Source: Nocardioides kribbensis
GTDB lineage: Bacteria; Actinomycetota; Actinomycetes; Propionibacteriales; Nocardioidaceae
DNA: 64,000 bases
Direction of reading: 5' to 3'
Assembly (NCBI RefSeq): GCF_015070375.1
Contig: NZ_JADCLL010000004.1
Coordinates: 62,001-126,000, forward strand
The notes under the pieces were generated by a model. That model was not told where the DNA came from. It did no database searches and saw only the letters and a list, made by a program, of their open reading frames with translations. The translations under genes and the position numbers were made by a program. Below, one piece after another: positions 35,789-44,407 of the stretch (positions within the stretch are counted from its first letter, which is position 1; each line of letters starts with the position of its first letter).

Positions 35789-36463
35789 TCAGCCGCAGCG
35801 CTGCGAGGCGGGCAGGGCGGCGACCTGCTCCGGGGTCAGCTCCCCGTCGAGCGCGGTGGCGGCCTCCCCGACGGCGACCGAGAGCTCGGGCACGGTGCCG
35901 GCCTCCTGGCTGGCCACGTCGATCGAGGCGAAGCGGGGGTTGGTCTCCACGCCGTTGTCGTCCTGCCACTGCTGCACCAGCTCGGTGGCCGCGGCCTGGG
36001 CCTCCTCGCCGCTCGTGCCCTCCTCCACCTGCGACGTCACCGCGCTGTTGAGCACGGCGGTGAAGAGGTCGGGCCCGGCGAAGACGGGCAGCACGTCGTC
36101 GACCAGGTCGGGGTCGGCGCCGGTCAGCCCCTGCCGGGTGGTCTGCTCGACCTGGCGGCGCGCGGCCGCGACGTCCACGTCGTAGTCGGCGCCGATCTGC
36201 TCGGCCATCGAGCCCAGCACCAGGCTGTAGAGCACCTGGTCGCGGAAGGCGGCGCCGGCGATCGGGGCCTGGCCCTCGTTGGACTCCAGCAGCTCGCAGG
36301 TGTCGGCGGCGTAGGTGTCGACCTCGCTCAGCGTGATGTCCTCGTCGCCGACCGTCGCGGCGACGCCCGGGCGGATCGGGGTATCGGCGACCCCGCAGCC
36401 CGCGAGCCCCGAGCCGAGGAGGACGACGGCGGCCAGACCGGCTGCCGGGCGGACGATCTTCAC
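35789..36463 (-). CDS. Lipoprotein with SurA N-terminal-like helical domain
   Basis: 224 residues. Signal with lipobox LAGC. The mature part begins VAATVGDEDITLSEVDTYAADTCE, the pattern of SurA-N/foldase (peptidyl-prolyl isomerase) N-domains, but no parvulin domain follows, so it may be a chaperone-like domain only. GTG 36463 overlaps the mfd stop (GTGA), tying it to mfd. The mfd-lipoprotein-mazG order is common in actinobacteria. Confidence 0.78.
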   Translation of the reverse strand: MKIVRPAAGLAAVVLLGSGLAGCGVADTPIRPGVAATVGDEDITLSEVDTYAADTCELLESNEGQAPIAGAAFRDQVLYSLVLGSMAEQIGADYDVDVAAARRQVEQTTRQGLTGADPDLVDDVLPVFAGPDLFTAVLNSAVTSQVEEGTSGEEAQAAATELVQQWQDDNGVETNPRFASIDVASQEAGTVPELSVAVGEAATALDGELTPEQVAALPASQRCG

Positions 36464-39400
36464 GTGGACTCCCGCGGGTCGATGATGGCGTCGATCACAC
36501 TGCGGGCCCATTCAAGCAGGGCGATCCCGTCGATGGGCTTGCCACCCACGACCGCCGTCTGCGGCCGCGGCACGAGGATGGTGTCGACACCGGTCTTGAC
36601 GATCGCCTTGGGATACATCCGCATCAGCCGCACCACCCGCGACTCCGGCAGGCTCACCGGCGCGAAGCGCACGTTCTTCCCCGCGACCGTCACCTCGCCC
36701 ACGCCGGCCTGGCGGGCCCGGGCCCGGAAGCGCGCGACGAGCAGCAGCGACACGACCACGACCGGCGGCTCGCCGTAGCGGTCGAGCAGCTCCTCGTTGA
36801 TGGCGTCGACGTCCTCGTCGGTGCGCACCTCGGCCAGGCGCTTGTAGATCTCCAGGCGCAGGCGCTCGCTGGGGATGTAGTCGTGGGGCAGGTGGGCGTC
36901 GACGGGCAGCTCGATGCGCACCTCGTCGAGCTCCGGCTCGCCCTCGCCCTTGAACTCGTGGACGGCCTCGCCGACCAGGCGCACGTAGAGGTCGAAGCCG
37001 ACGTCGGCGATGTGGCCCGACTGCTCCCCGCCCAGCAGGTTGCCCGCACCGCGGATCTCGAGGTCCTTCATCGCGATCGCCATCCCGCCGCCCAGGTCGG
37101 AGTGCTGGGCCAGCGTGGCGAGCCGCTCGTGGGCGGTCTCGGTCAGCGGCTTCTCCGCGGGGTAGAGGAAGTAGGCGTAGGCCCGCTCGCGGGAGCGGCC
37201 CACGCGTCCGCGCAGCTGGTGCAGCTGGGAGAGGCCGAGGGTGTCGGAGCGCTCGATGATCATGGTGTTGGCGTTGGAGACGTCGAGGCCCGACTCCACC
37301 AGCGTCGTGCAGACCAGCACGTCGAAGCGCTTCTCCCAGAAGTCGAGCATCACCTGCTCGAGCTGCTTCTCCCCCATCTGCCCGTGGGCGGTGGCCACGC
37401 GCGCCTCGGGCACCAGCTCGCGGATGCGCGCGGCGGCCTTCTCGATCGACTGCACCCGGTTGTGGATGTAGAAGACCTGGCCCTCGCGCAGCAGCTCGCG
37501 GCGCACGGCCGCCACCACCTGGCGGTCCTCGTAGGCGCCGACGTAGGTCAGCACGGGGTGGCGCTCCTCGGGCGGGGTGGTGATCGTCGACATCTCCCGG
37601 ATGCCGGTGATCGCCATCTCCAGGGTGCGCGGGATCGGCGTGGCCGACATCGACAGCACGTCGACCGACGTGCGCAGCCGCTTCATCTGCTCCTTGTGCT
37701 CCACACCGAAGCGCTGCTCCTCGTCGACGATGATCAGGCCGAGGTCCTTGAAGCGCACGTCGCGGTTGAGCAGGCGGTGGGTGCCGACGACGATGTCGAT
37801 CGAGCCGTCGGCCATCCCCTTCATCACCTCGGCCGCCTCCTTGTCGCTCTGGAAGCGGCTCAGCGCCCGCAGCACGACCGGGAAGCCGCTCATCCGCTCG
37901 GCGAAGGTCGACAGGTGCTGGGTGACCAGCAGCGTGGTCGGCACCAGCACGGCGACCTGCTTGCCGTCCTGCACGGCCTTGAAGGCCGCCCGCACCGCGA
38001 TCTCGGTCTTGCCGTAGCCCACGTCGCCGCAGACCAGCCGGTCCATCGGCACGACCTGGCGCATGTCGGCCTTGACCTCGTCGACCGTGGTCAGCTGGTC
38101 GACGGTCTCCTGGAAGGGGAAGGCGTCCTCCAGCTCACGCTGCCAGGGGGTGTCGGGGCCGAAGGCGTGGCCCTTGGTGGCCTGGCGCGCGGCGTAGAGC
38201 TTGATCAGCTCGGCGGCGATCTCGCGCACGGCCTTGCGGGCGCGGCTCTTGCGCTTGGACCAGTCGGCGCCGCCGAGCCGGTCGAGACTGGGCTGCTCGC
38301 CGCCGACGTAGCGGGTGACCTGGTCGAGGGCGTCGGCGGGCACGTAGAGCCGGTCGGCCGGGCCGCCGCGCTTGGAGGCGCCGTACTCGAGCACGAGGTA
38401 CTCGCGCACCGCGCCCCCGGCCTCGCGCTGCTTCATCTCGATGAAGCGGCCCACGCCGTGCTGCTCGTGCACGACGAAGTCGCCGGCCTTGAGCTCGAGG
38501 GGGTCGATCTGCTTCTTGCGCCGCGCCGGCATCTTGCGCATGTCGCGCGTGGAGGACTTCTGCCCCGAGATGTCCTCCCCGGTCAGCAGCACCAGCCGGT
38601 TGGTCTCGTCGACGAAGCCCTGGGTGAGGGACCCGCAGGTGACGGTCACGACGTCGTGACCCAGCTCGCCGTCGAGCCGCGCGGGCACGTCGTGCTCGCC
38701 GAGGGCCTCGACCATGCGGTTGGCCGGGCCGTGCCCGACGTGCACCACGACGGTGCGGAAGCCCGCGGCACGCCAGCCCTCGAGGTCGGTGATGGCCTTC
38801 TCGACGTCGCCGCGGTAGGCGTCGACCGGGTGGGCCGGCAGGGCCCGGGTCGGCACGCCGGCGTCGCTGGCGCTCATGCCGGTGGCGGTCTCGGCGTCGT
38901 CGGCGATGCCGAAGGGGCTCATCGTCCACCACGGCTTGTGCTGCTCGAGGCTGGTCAGCCTCACCTCGGCCAGGTCCTGGTACGACGCAGCGCCCAGGTC
39001 GACCGGGGCGGTGCCCCCGCCGGCCGCTGCGGCCCAGCTCGCGCCGAGGAACTCCTCGCTGGTCGCGACCAGGTCGTGGGCGCGGCGGCGCGCCCGCTCG
39101 GGGTCGAGCACCAGCACGTGGGTGTCGGCCGGCATCAGGTCGACCAGCAGCTCCATCTCGTCGACCAGCACCGGGGCGAGCGATTCCATGCCCTCCACCG
39201 CGATGCCGGCGGCGATCTTGTCGGTCAGCTCCAGCAGCTGCGGGTGGCTGCGGCCCAGCTCGGCGGCCCGCTCGCGCACGGCGTCGGTGAGCAGCAGCTC
39301 GCGGCACGGCGGGGCCCAGAGCCGCTCGACCTTCTCGAGGGTGCGCTGGTCGGCGACGGAGAAGCTGCGGATCTCCTCGACGTCGTCGCCCCAGAACTCC

Positions 39401-40041
39401 ACGCGCAGCGGGTGCTCCTCGGTCGGCGGGAAGACGTCGACGATGCCGCCGCGCACGGCGAACTCGCCGCGCTTCTCGACCAGGTCGACCCGGCTGTAGG
39501 CCGCGTCGGCCAGACGCCGCACCACGTCGTCGAGGCCGGCGGCCTCGCCGCTGACCAGCTCGACGGGCTCGAGGTCGGCCAGGCCCGCGACCTGCGGCTG
39601 GAGCACCGAGCGCACCGGGGCCACGACCACCTTGAGCGGGCCGTTGGAGGCGTCGGTGCCGGGGTGGCGCAGGCGGCGCAGCACCGCCAGGCGGCGCCCG
39701 ACGGTGTCGCTGCGCGGGCTGAGCCGCTCGTGGGGCAGCGTCTCCCAGCTGGGGTAGTAGGCCACCGTCGCGGGGTCGACGAGGTCGCCGAGCGCCCCTA
39801 CCAGGTCCTCGGCCTCGCGGGCGGTCGCGGTCACGGCCAGCACGGTGCGGCCCTGGGCCACCAGGCCCGCCACCACGAAGGGCCGCAGCGCCTCCGGCCC
39901 GGTGAGGTCGAGCGCCCGCACGGCGCCGCCGGCGGCGTCGGCCAGCACCTCGGACAGCGTGGCGTCGGCGAGCACGGCCCGCGCCAGCGCCGTCACCGCG
40001 GGGCTGGTCGACGGGGCGGGGGGAAGGACGGTGGTGGTCAC
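36460..40041 (-). CDS. mfd: Transcription-repair coupling factor
   Basis: 1193 residues, full length. UvrB-homology N-terminal modules (PSWETLPHERLSPRSDTVGRRLAVLRRL), RNA-polymerase interaction domain (KAGDFVVHEQHGVGRF), RecG-like motor with Walker A GDVGYGKTEIA, DEEQRFG, SATPIPRTL, QLRGRVGRS, and the C-terminal TRCF domain. It removes RNA polymerase stalled at lesions and recruits UvrA. AGGAG lies 6 nt before GTG 40041. A -10 TAGACT and a structured leader lie upstream. Confidence 0.97.
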   Translation of the reverse strand: MTTTVLPPAPSTSPAVTALARAVLADATLSEVLADAAGGAVRALDLTGPEALRPFVVAGLVAQGRTVLAVTATAREAEDLVGALGDLVDPATVAYYPSWETLPHERLSPRSDTVGRRLAVLRRLRHPGTDASNGPLKVVVAPVRSVLQPQVAGLADLEPVELVSGEAAGLDDVVRRLADAAYSRVDLVEKRGEFAVRGGIVDVFPPTEEHPLRVEFWGDDVEEIRSFSVADQRTLEKVERLWAPPCRELLLTDAVRERAAELGRSHPQLLELTDKIAAGIAVEGMESLAPVLVDEMELLVDLMPADTHVLVLDPERARRRAHDLVATSEEFLGASWAAAAGGGTAPVDLGAASYQDLAEVRLTSLEQHKPWWTMSPFGIADDAETATGMSASDAGVPTRALPAHPVDAYRGDVEKAITDLEGWRAAGFRTVVVHVGHGPANRMVEALGEHDVPARLDGELGHDVVTVTCGSLTQGFVDETNRLVLLTGEDISGQKSSTRDMRKMPARRKKQIDPLELKAGDFVVHEQHGVGRFIEMKQREAGGAVREYLVLEYGASKRGGPADRLYVPADALDQVTRYVGGEQPSLDRLGGADWSKRKSRARKAVREIAAELIKLYAARQATKGHAFGPDTPWQRELEDAFPFQETVDQLTTVDEVKADMRQVVPMDRLVCGDVGYGKTEIAVRAAFKAVQDGKQVAVLVPTTLLVTQHLSTFAERMSGFPVVLRALSRFQSDKEAAEVMKGMADGSIDIVVGTHRLLNRDVRFKDLGLIIVDEEQRFGVEHKEQMKRLRTSVDVLSMSATPIPRTLEMAITGIREMSTITTPPEERHPVLTYVGAYEDRQVVAAVRRELLREGQVFYIHNRVQSIEKAAARIRELVPEARVATAHGQMGEKQLEQVMLDFWEKRFDVLVCTTLVESGLDVSNANTMIIERSDTLGLSQLHQLRGRVGRSRERAYAYFLYPAEKPLTETAHERLATLAQHSDLGGGMAIAMKDLEIRGAGNLLGGEQSGHIADVGFDLYVRLVGEAVHEFKGEGEPELDEVRIELPVDAHLPHDYIPSERLRLEIYKRLAEVRTDEDVDAINEELLDRYGEPPVVVVSLLLVARFRARARQAGVGEVTVAGKNVRFAPVSLPESRVVRLMRMYPKAIVKTGVDTILVPRPQTAVVGGKPIDGIALLEWARSVIDAIIDPREST

Positions 40042-40062
40042 GGAGCTCCTCGACTGACGGGC

Positions 40063-40121
40063 GTCACCCACGACGACGGCCCCCGGTCGAGACGACAGGG
40101 GGTGGTGACCGGCCCAGTCTA
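40063..40121 (-). promoter_or_regulatory. mfd promoter (-10 TAGACT) with a leader hairpin at the transcription start
   Basis: On the minus strand TAGACT occupies 40121-40116, so the start is near 40109. From exactly that point an inverted repeat runs: outer arms GTCACC and GGTGAC (40063-40068, 40104-40109), inner CCCCC and GGGGG (40080-40084, 40098-40102). The hairpin covers most of a 68-nt leader. It may protect the 5' end or regulate mfd. Confidence 0.4.
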
Positions 40122-40246
40122 GGTCGCACCACCGACCACGGGATCGTCTGCGGCCCGGACGGGTGGGGGCGGGCAACCACCGGGAGGCCATGATGAGATC
40201 GGCACCACAGCACCGGCCCCGCAGGGGCCGCGACGAGAGGCGTGAC

Positions 40247-41398
40247 ATGGAGCTGCAGCTGACGGCCGAGGAGCAGGAGTTCCGCGCGGAGATGCGCGAC
40301 TTCTTCACCACCAAGGTCTCCCAGGAGATCCGCGACGCGGTGGCCGCGGGCCACGAGCTCACCCGCGAGCAGATCGTGGAGGCCCACCAGACGCTCAACG
40401 CGGCCGGCCTCGCGGTGCCGCACTGGCCCGAGGAGTGGGGCGGCCGGGGCTGGAGCCAGATCCAGCGCCACATCTGGAACGAGGAGATGCAGGCCGCCGC
40501 GGTGCCGCCGCCGCTGGCCTTCAACGCCTCGATGATCGGTCCGGTCATCGCGCAGTTCGGCAGCCAGGAGATCAAGGAGCGTTTCCTGGCCAAGACCGCC
40601 AACCTCGACATCTGGTGGAGCCAGGGCTTCTCCGAGCCCGACGCCGGCTCCGACCTCGCCGGCCTGCGCACCACCGCGGTCCGCGACGGCGACGACTGGG
40701 TCGTCAACGGCCAGAAGACCTGGACCACGCTGGGGCAGTACGGCGACTGGATCTTCACCCTCGTGCGCACCGACCCGGAGGTGAAGAAGCAGAAGGGCAT
40801 CTCGATGCTCCTCATCGACATGACCTCCCCCGGCGTCGAGGTGCGGCCCATCGAGCTCATCGACGGCGGCCACGAGGTCAACGAGGTGTGGTTCAGCGAC
40901 GTGCGCGTGCCGGGCGAGAACCTCGTCGGTGAGCCCGGGCAGGGCTGGACGATGGCCAAGTTCCTGCTCGGCAACGAGCGCGTCGGCGTGGCCCCCGTGG
41001 GCTCCACCAAGCGCCGCCTGGCCCGGGCCAAGGAGCTGGCCGGCGAGCAGGCCCACGACCCGCTGACCGCGGCCCGCATCGCCGAGCTGGAGAACGAGCT
41101 GCTGGCCCTCGAGCTCACCGCCCTGCGCGTGGTCGCCCACTCCGCCGGCAGCGAGCCCCACCCGGCGAGCTCCGTGCTCAAGCTCAAGGGCACCGAGCTG
41201 CAGCAGGCCGTGAGCGAGCTGCTCGTCGACCTCGCCGGGCCCGGGTCGCTGGCGTCGGGCGCGGGCGACGACAGCGCCCTGCCCGACTGGGCGCGCCACG
41301 CGACCCCGTCGTACCTCAACCTGCGCAAGGCCTCCATCTACGGCGGCTCGAACGAGATCCAGCGCCAGATCATTTCCCGCACGATCCTCGGCCTCTGA
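40247..41398 (+). CDS. Acyl-CoA dehydrogenase, large-subunit type
   Basis: 383 residues. FAD/acyl-CoA segments GFSEPDAGSDLAGLRTTAVRDG, WVVNGQKTWTT, FLLGNERVG and IYGGSNEIQRQII fit the acyl-CoA dehydrogenase superfamily. The YEGT motif, usually holding the catalytic Glu, reads YGGS here, so catalysis must use another residue or a partner. GAGAGG 6 nt before ATG 40247 supports the start; an in-frame ATG pair at 40191 preceded by GGGAGG is an alternative. Followed 19 nt later by a second subunit. Confidence 0.86.
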   Translation: MELQLTAEEQEFRAEMRDFFTTKVSQEIRDAVAAGHELTREQIVEAHQTLNAAGLAVPHWPEEWGGRGWSQIQRHIWNEEMQAAAVPPPLAFNASMIGPVIAQFGSQEIKERFLAKTANLDIWWSQGFSEPDAGSDLAGLRTTAVRDGDDWVVNGQKTWTTLGQYGDWIFTLVRTDPEVKKQKGISMLLIDMTSPGVEVRPIELIDGGHEVNEVWFSDVRVPGENLVGEPGQGWTMAKFLLGNERVGVAPVGSTKRRLARAKELAGEQAHDPLTAARIAELENELLALELTALRVVAHSAGSEPHPASSVLKLKGTELQQAVSELLVDLAGPGSLASGAGDDSALPDWARHATPSYLNLRKASIYGGSNEIQRQIISRTILGL

Positions 41399-41417
41399 GC
41401 CGGGCAGGAGACTCATC

Positions 41418-42557
41418 ATGGACTTCACCTACGACGACGAGCAGGACGCCCTCCGCGACGCGGTGCGCGGACTGGTCGGCCGGGCCTACTCCGACTTCGA
41501 GCAGCGCCGCCAGACCACCAAGGCCGACCCGGGCTTCTCGGAGAAGGTCTGGACCCAGCTGGCCGAGATGGGCGTGCTGGGCCTGCCCTTCAGCGAGGAC
41601 GACGGCGGGGTCGGCGCCGGGCCGGTCGAGATCTCGATCGTGGCCCAGGAGCTCGGCCGCGTCATCGCCCCCGAGCCCTACCTCACCAGCGTCGTGCTCG
41701 CCGGCGGGCTGGTCTCCGCGGTCGGCACCACCGAGCAGCGCGGCGAGGTGCTCGGCGCGCTGAGCGCCGGCGAGAGCGTGCTGGCGCTGGCCCACGACGA
41801 GCCCGGCTCGCGCTGGAGCCCCTCGGCCACCGCGGTCACCGCCACCGAGGAGGGCGGCTCCTGGACGCTGAGCGGCGTCAAGGAGCCGGTCGTCCACGGC
41901 GCACGCGCCGACCTGCTCGTGGTGAGCGCCGCGCTGCCCGACGGCGGCACCGGCCTCTTCCTCGTCGAGGGCTCGGCCGCCGAGCGCACCGACTACGCCA
42001 CCTACGACGGCGGCCGCGCGGCCAAGGTGACCTTCTCCGGCACCGCCGCGACGCCGCTGGGCGAGGCAGGTCGCGACGTCACCGCCAGCATCGCCACGGT
42101 CCAGGACATCGGCCGGATCATGGCCTGCAACCAGGCCGTCGGCGCGATGGAGGTGGCGCTGCGCACCACCACGGAGTACCTCAAGAGCCGCAAGCAGTTC
42201 GGCGTGCCGCTCAACACCTTCCAGGCACTCAACTTCCGCGCCGCCGACATGTACGTCTCCCTGGAGCTGGCCACGAGCCTGACCCAGTGGGCGACCATGG
42301 TGCTGGCCACCGGCGACGCCGAGGCCACCCGTGACGCCGCCCACCGCGCCTCGCTCCAGGTGAGCCGGGCCAGCCGCCACGTCGGCCAGGAGGCGATCCA
42401 GCTGCACGGGGGCATCGGCATGACCGCGGAGTACTCCGTGGGCAGCTACGTCTCGGTGCTCACCGCCCTCGAGCGGCTCCTCGGCGACGGCCAGCACCAC
42501 CTCTCCGCGCTGGCCGGCGGCATCGGCGACTACGGCTCGATCGACCCGCTTCCCTGA
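41418..42557 (+). CDS. Acyl-CoA dehydrogenase, small-subunit type
   Basis: 379 residues opening MDFTYDDEQDALRDAVRGLVGRAY, with weak FAD segments (AHDEPGSRWSPSATAVTATEE; QAVGAMEVALRTTTEYLKSRKQFG) and C-terminal LHGGIGMTAEYSVGSYVSVLTAL. It lacks the NGQK loop found in ordinary homotetrameric enzymes and the YEGT motif. This is the usual look of the beta subunit in heteromeric alpha2-beta2 dehydrogenases, which act on sterol or branched side chains. Adjacent gene order supports pairing with the previous protein. Confidence 0.84.
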   Translation: MDFTYDDEQDALRDAVRGLVGRAYSDFEQRRQTTKADPGFSEKVWTQLAEMGVLGLPFSEDDGGVGAGPVEISIVAQELGRVIAPEPYLTSVVLAGGLVSAVGTTEQRGEVLGALSAGESVLALAHDEPGSRWSPSATAVTATEEGGSWTLSGVKEPVVHGARADLLVVSAALPDGGTGLFLVEGSAAERTDYATYDGGRAAKVTFSGTAATPLGEAGRDVTASIATVQDIGRIMACNQAVGAMEVALRTTTEYLKSRKQFGVPLNTFQALNFRAADMYVSLELATSLTQWATMVLATGDAEATRDAAHRASLQVSRASRHVGQEAIQLHGGIGMTAEYSVGSYVSVLTALERLLGDGQHHLSALAGGIGDYGSIDPLP

Positions 42558-42576
42558 CACCGGTGGGAGGGGTCCT

Positions 42577-42582
42577 TAGGAT
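42577..42582 (+). promoter_or_regulatory. -10 hexamer TAGGAT of the PAP2 gene, leaderless
   Basis: TAGGAT ends 7 nt before ATG 42590 in a 32-nt spacer, so the PAP2 gene has its own promoter and a probable leaderless message. Confidence 0.5.
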
Positions 42583-42589
42583 CCCTCCC

Positions 42590-43543
42590 ATGACGGGCAC
42601 CGCCGAGGACACCACCCGCTCGGCACCCCCGGGCCTGCCGCCGACCACGAGCCGGGGCCCCCGCGCGCTGGCGATGGCGGTCTACGCCGTGCTGCTGGTG
42701 CTGTGGAGCGAGCTGCTCGGCATCCCCAACGACACCGTCCAGGTGTTCGTGTGGCTGTGGCTCGGCACCATCGCGTGGAACGTGCAGGCCCCGTGGCGCT
42801 ACCACCTGCTGTTCCTGCGCGACTGGTCGCTCCCGGTCATCGGCCTGGTCGTCTACTTCTACAGCCGCGGCCTCACCGACGAGCTCGGTCTCCCGGTGCA
42901 CGTGCAGATGCCGATCACCGTCGACGAGTGGCTCGGCGGGGGCGTCACGCCCACCGAGCGCCTGCAGGACGCGTGGTGCGGCGACCCGTGCCTGCGCGAG
43001 AGCCCGCCCCGGTGGTACGACGTCGTCCTGACCACCGTCTACGCCTCCCACTTCCTCACCGGCCTGACCATCGCGGCCGTGCTGTGGGTGCGCAACCGCA
43101 CCCAGTGGGTGCGCTGGATGCGCCGCTTCCTGGCCATCAACTTCGGCGCCCTGGTCGTCTACGTCGTCTACCCGATGGCCCCGCCGTGGATGGCCTCCGA
43201 GCAGGGCTACCTCGGCGAGGTCACCCGGATCACCGGCCGCGGGTGGGCCGACCTGGGCCTGGGCCGCTTCGACCTCGTGCTCCAGGGTGTCGGCAACCCG
43301 GTCGCCGCCATGCCCTCGCTGCACGCGGGCATCACGTTCCTCGTCGCGCTCTACGGCGTGGGCCACCTGCGCACCCGCTGGCGCTGGCTGCTGCTGCTCT
43401 ACCCGCTGCTGATGTCGGTGGCCCTGGTCTACTACGCCGAGCACTACGTCGTCGACGTGGTCGCCGGCGGGCTGCTGGCGGGCCTGGTGCTCGCCGGCTC
43501 CACCTGGTGGGAGCGCCGCCACGAGCGCCCCACCCCCGCCTGA
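42590..43543 (+). CDS. PAP2-family (inositolphosphotransferase-like) membrane phosphatase
   Basis: 317 residues with about six membrane helices. C-terminal catalytic blocks AAMPSLHAGITFLVALYG and EHYVVDVVAGGLLAG are the PSxxH and HxxxD motifs of the PAP2 superfamily; the N-terminal layout is that of the PAP2_3/AUR1-like branch that transfers or removes lipid phosphates. No stop-proximal gene overlap; 32 nt after the dehydrogenase gene. Confidence 0.86.
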   Translation: MTGTAEDTTRSAPPGLPPTTSRGPRALAMAVYAVLLVLWSELLGIPNDTVQVFVWLWLGTIAWNVQAPWRYHLLFLRDWSLPVIGLVVYFYSRGLTDELGLPVHVQMPITVDEWLGGGVTPTERLQDAWCGDPCLRESPPRWYDVVLTTVYASHFLTGLTIAAVLWVRNRTQWVRWMRRFLAINFGALVVYVVYPMAPPWMASEQGYLGEVTRITGRGWADLGLGRFDLVLQGVGNPVAAMPSLHAGITFLVALYGVGHLRTRWRWLLLLYPLLMSVALVYYAEHYVVDVVAGGLLAGLVLAGSTWWERRHERPTPA

Positions 43544-43595
43544 CCCCCACCCGCCTGACCCCCACCACCGACCGACCCACACGAGAGGCACCACC

Positions 43596-44345
43596 GTGCG
43601 AGGACTCCAGGGCAGGACCGCCGTCGTCACCGGCGCCAGTCGCGGCATCGGCCTGGCCGTGGCCCAGCGGCTGGTCGCGGAGGGGGCGCGGGTCTGCGTC
43701 ACCGCCCGCAAGCCCGAGGCGCTCGAGGAGGCCGTCGCGAGCCTCGGCGGCCCCGACCACGCGATCGGCGTGGCCGGCAACGCCGGTGACGCCGCGCACC
43801 GCGACGAGGCGGTGGCCCGCACCCTCGAGGCCTTCGGCAGCGTCGACCTGCTGGTCAACAACACCGGCATCAACCCCGCCTACGGCCCGCTGATGGCGCT
43901 CGACCTCGACGCCGCCCGCAAGATCGTGGACGTCAACGTGGTCGCCGCCCTCGGCTGGGTGCAGGTCGCCCACCGCGCGTGGATGGGCGAGCACGGCGGT
44001 GCGGTGGTCAACGTCGCCTCGGTCGCGGGCGTCAGCAGCGCCCCGGGCATCGCGATGTACGGCGCGAGCAAGGCGATGCTCATCCACCTGACCAAGGACC
44101 TCGCCGTCGAGCTCGGCCCGTCGGTGCGGGTCAACGCGGTCGCCCCCGCGGTCGTGAAGACCCGCTTCGCCGAGGCCCTCTTCGAGGGCCGCGAGGAGGA
44201 GGTCGCCGCGACGTACCCGCTGCGCCGCCTCGGTGTGCCTGACGACGTCGCGGGCGCCGTGGCGTTCCTGCTCTCCGAGGAGGCCTCCTGGCTGACCGGG
44301 CAGACCGTCGTGCTCGACGGCGGCGTCACCCTCGCCCACCGCTGA
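43596..44345 (+). CDS. Short-chain dehydrogenase/reductase
   Basis: 249 residues. Rossmann motif TGASRGIGLAVA, NNTG (classical NNAG), catalytic Ser region VNVASVAGVSSAPG and YGASK (Tyr, Lys), then C-terminal WLTGQTVVLDGGVTLA. The classical layout supports an active NAD(P)-dependent oxidoreductase, FabG-like; in this dehydrogenase-rich cluster it may act on 3-hydroxyacyl-CoA (inference). GAGAGG about 7 nt before the GTG. Confidence 0.9.
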   Translation: MRGLQGRTAVVTGASRGIGLAVAQRLVAEGARVCVTARKPEALEEAVASLGGPDHAIGVAGNAGDAAHRDEAVARTLEAFGSVDLLVNNTGINPAYGPLMALDLDAARKIVDVNVVAALGWVQVAHRAWMGEHGGAVVNVASVAGVSSAPGIAMYGASKAMLIHLTKDLAVELGPSVRVNAVAPAVVKTRFAEALFEGREEEVAATYPLRRLGVPDDVAGAVAFLLSEEASWLTGQTVVLDGGVTLAHR

Positions 44346-44395
44346 GCCCGGTCCGCCCGCCGGGACCGGGACTGTGACGGCGACCACCCGTGGGT

Positions 44396-44401
44396 CAGGA
44401 T
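44396..44401 (+). promoter_or_regulatory. -10-like CAGGAT of the third acyl-CoA dehydrogenase gene, leaderless
   Basis: CAGGAT ends 6 nt before ATG 44408, so transcription likely starts at the ATG. Confidence 0.45.
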
Positions 44402-44407
44402 GAGGTC

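Noticed and set aside
36883..40122. Plus-strand frame of 1079 codons opposite mfd
   Set aside because: Mirror of the mfd coding sequence, with no motifs; mfd is intact on the minus strand.
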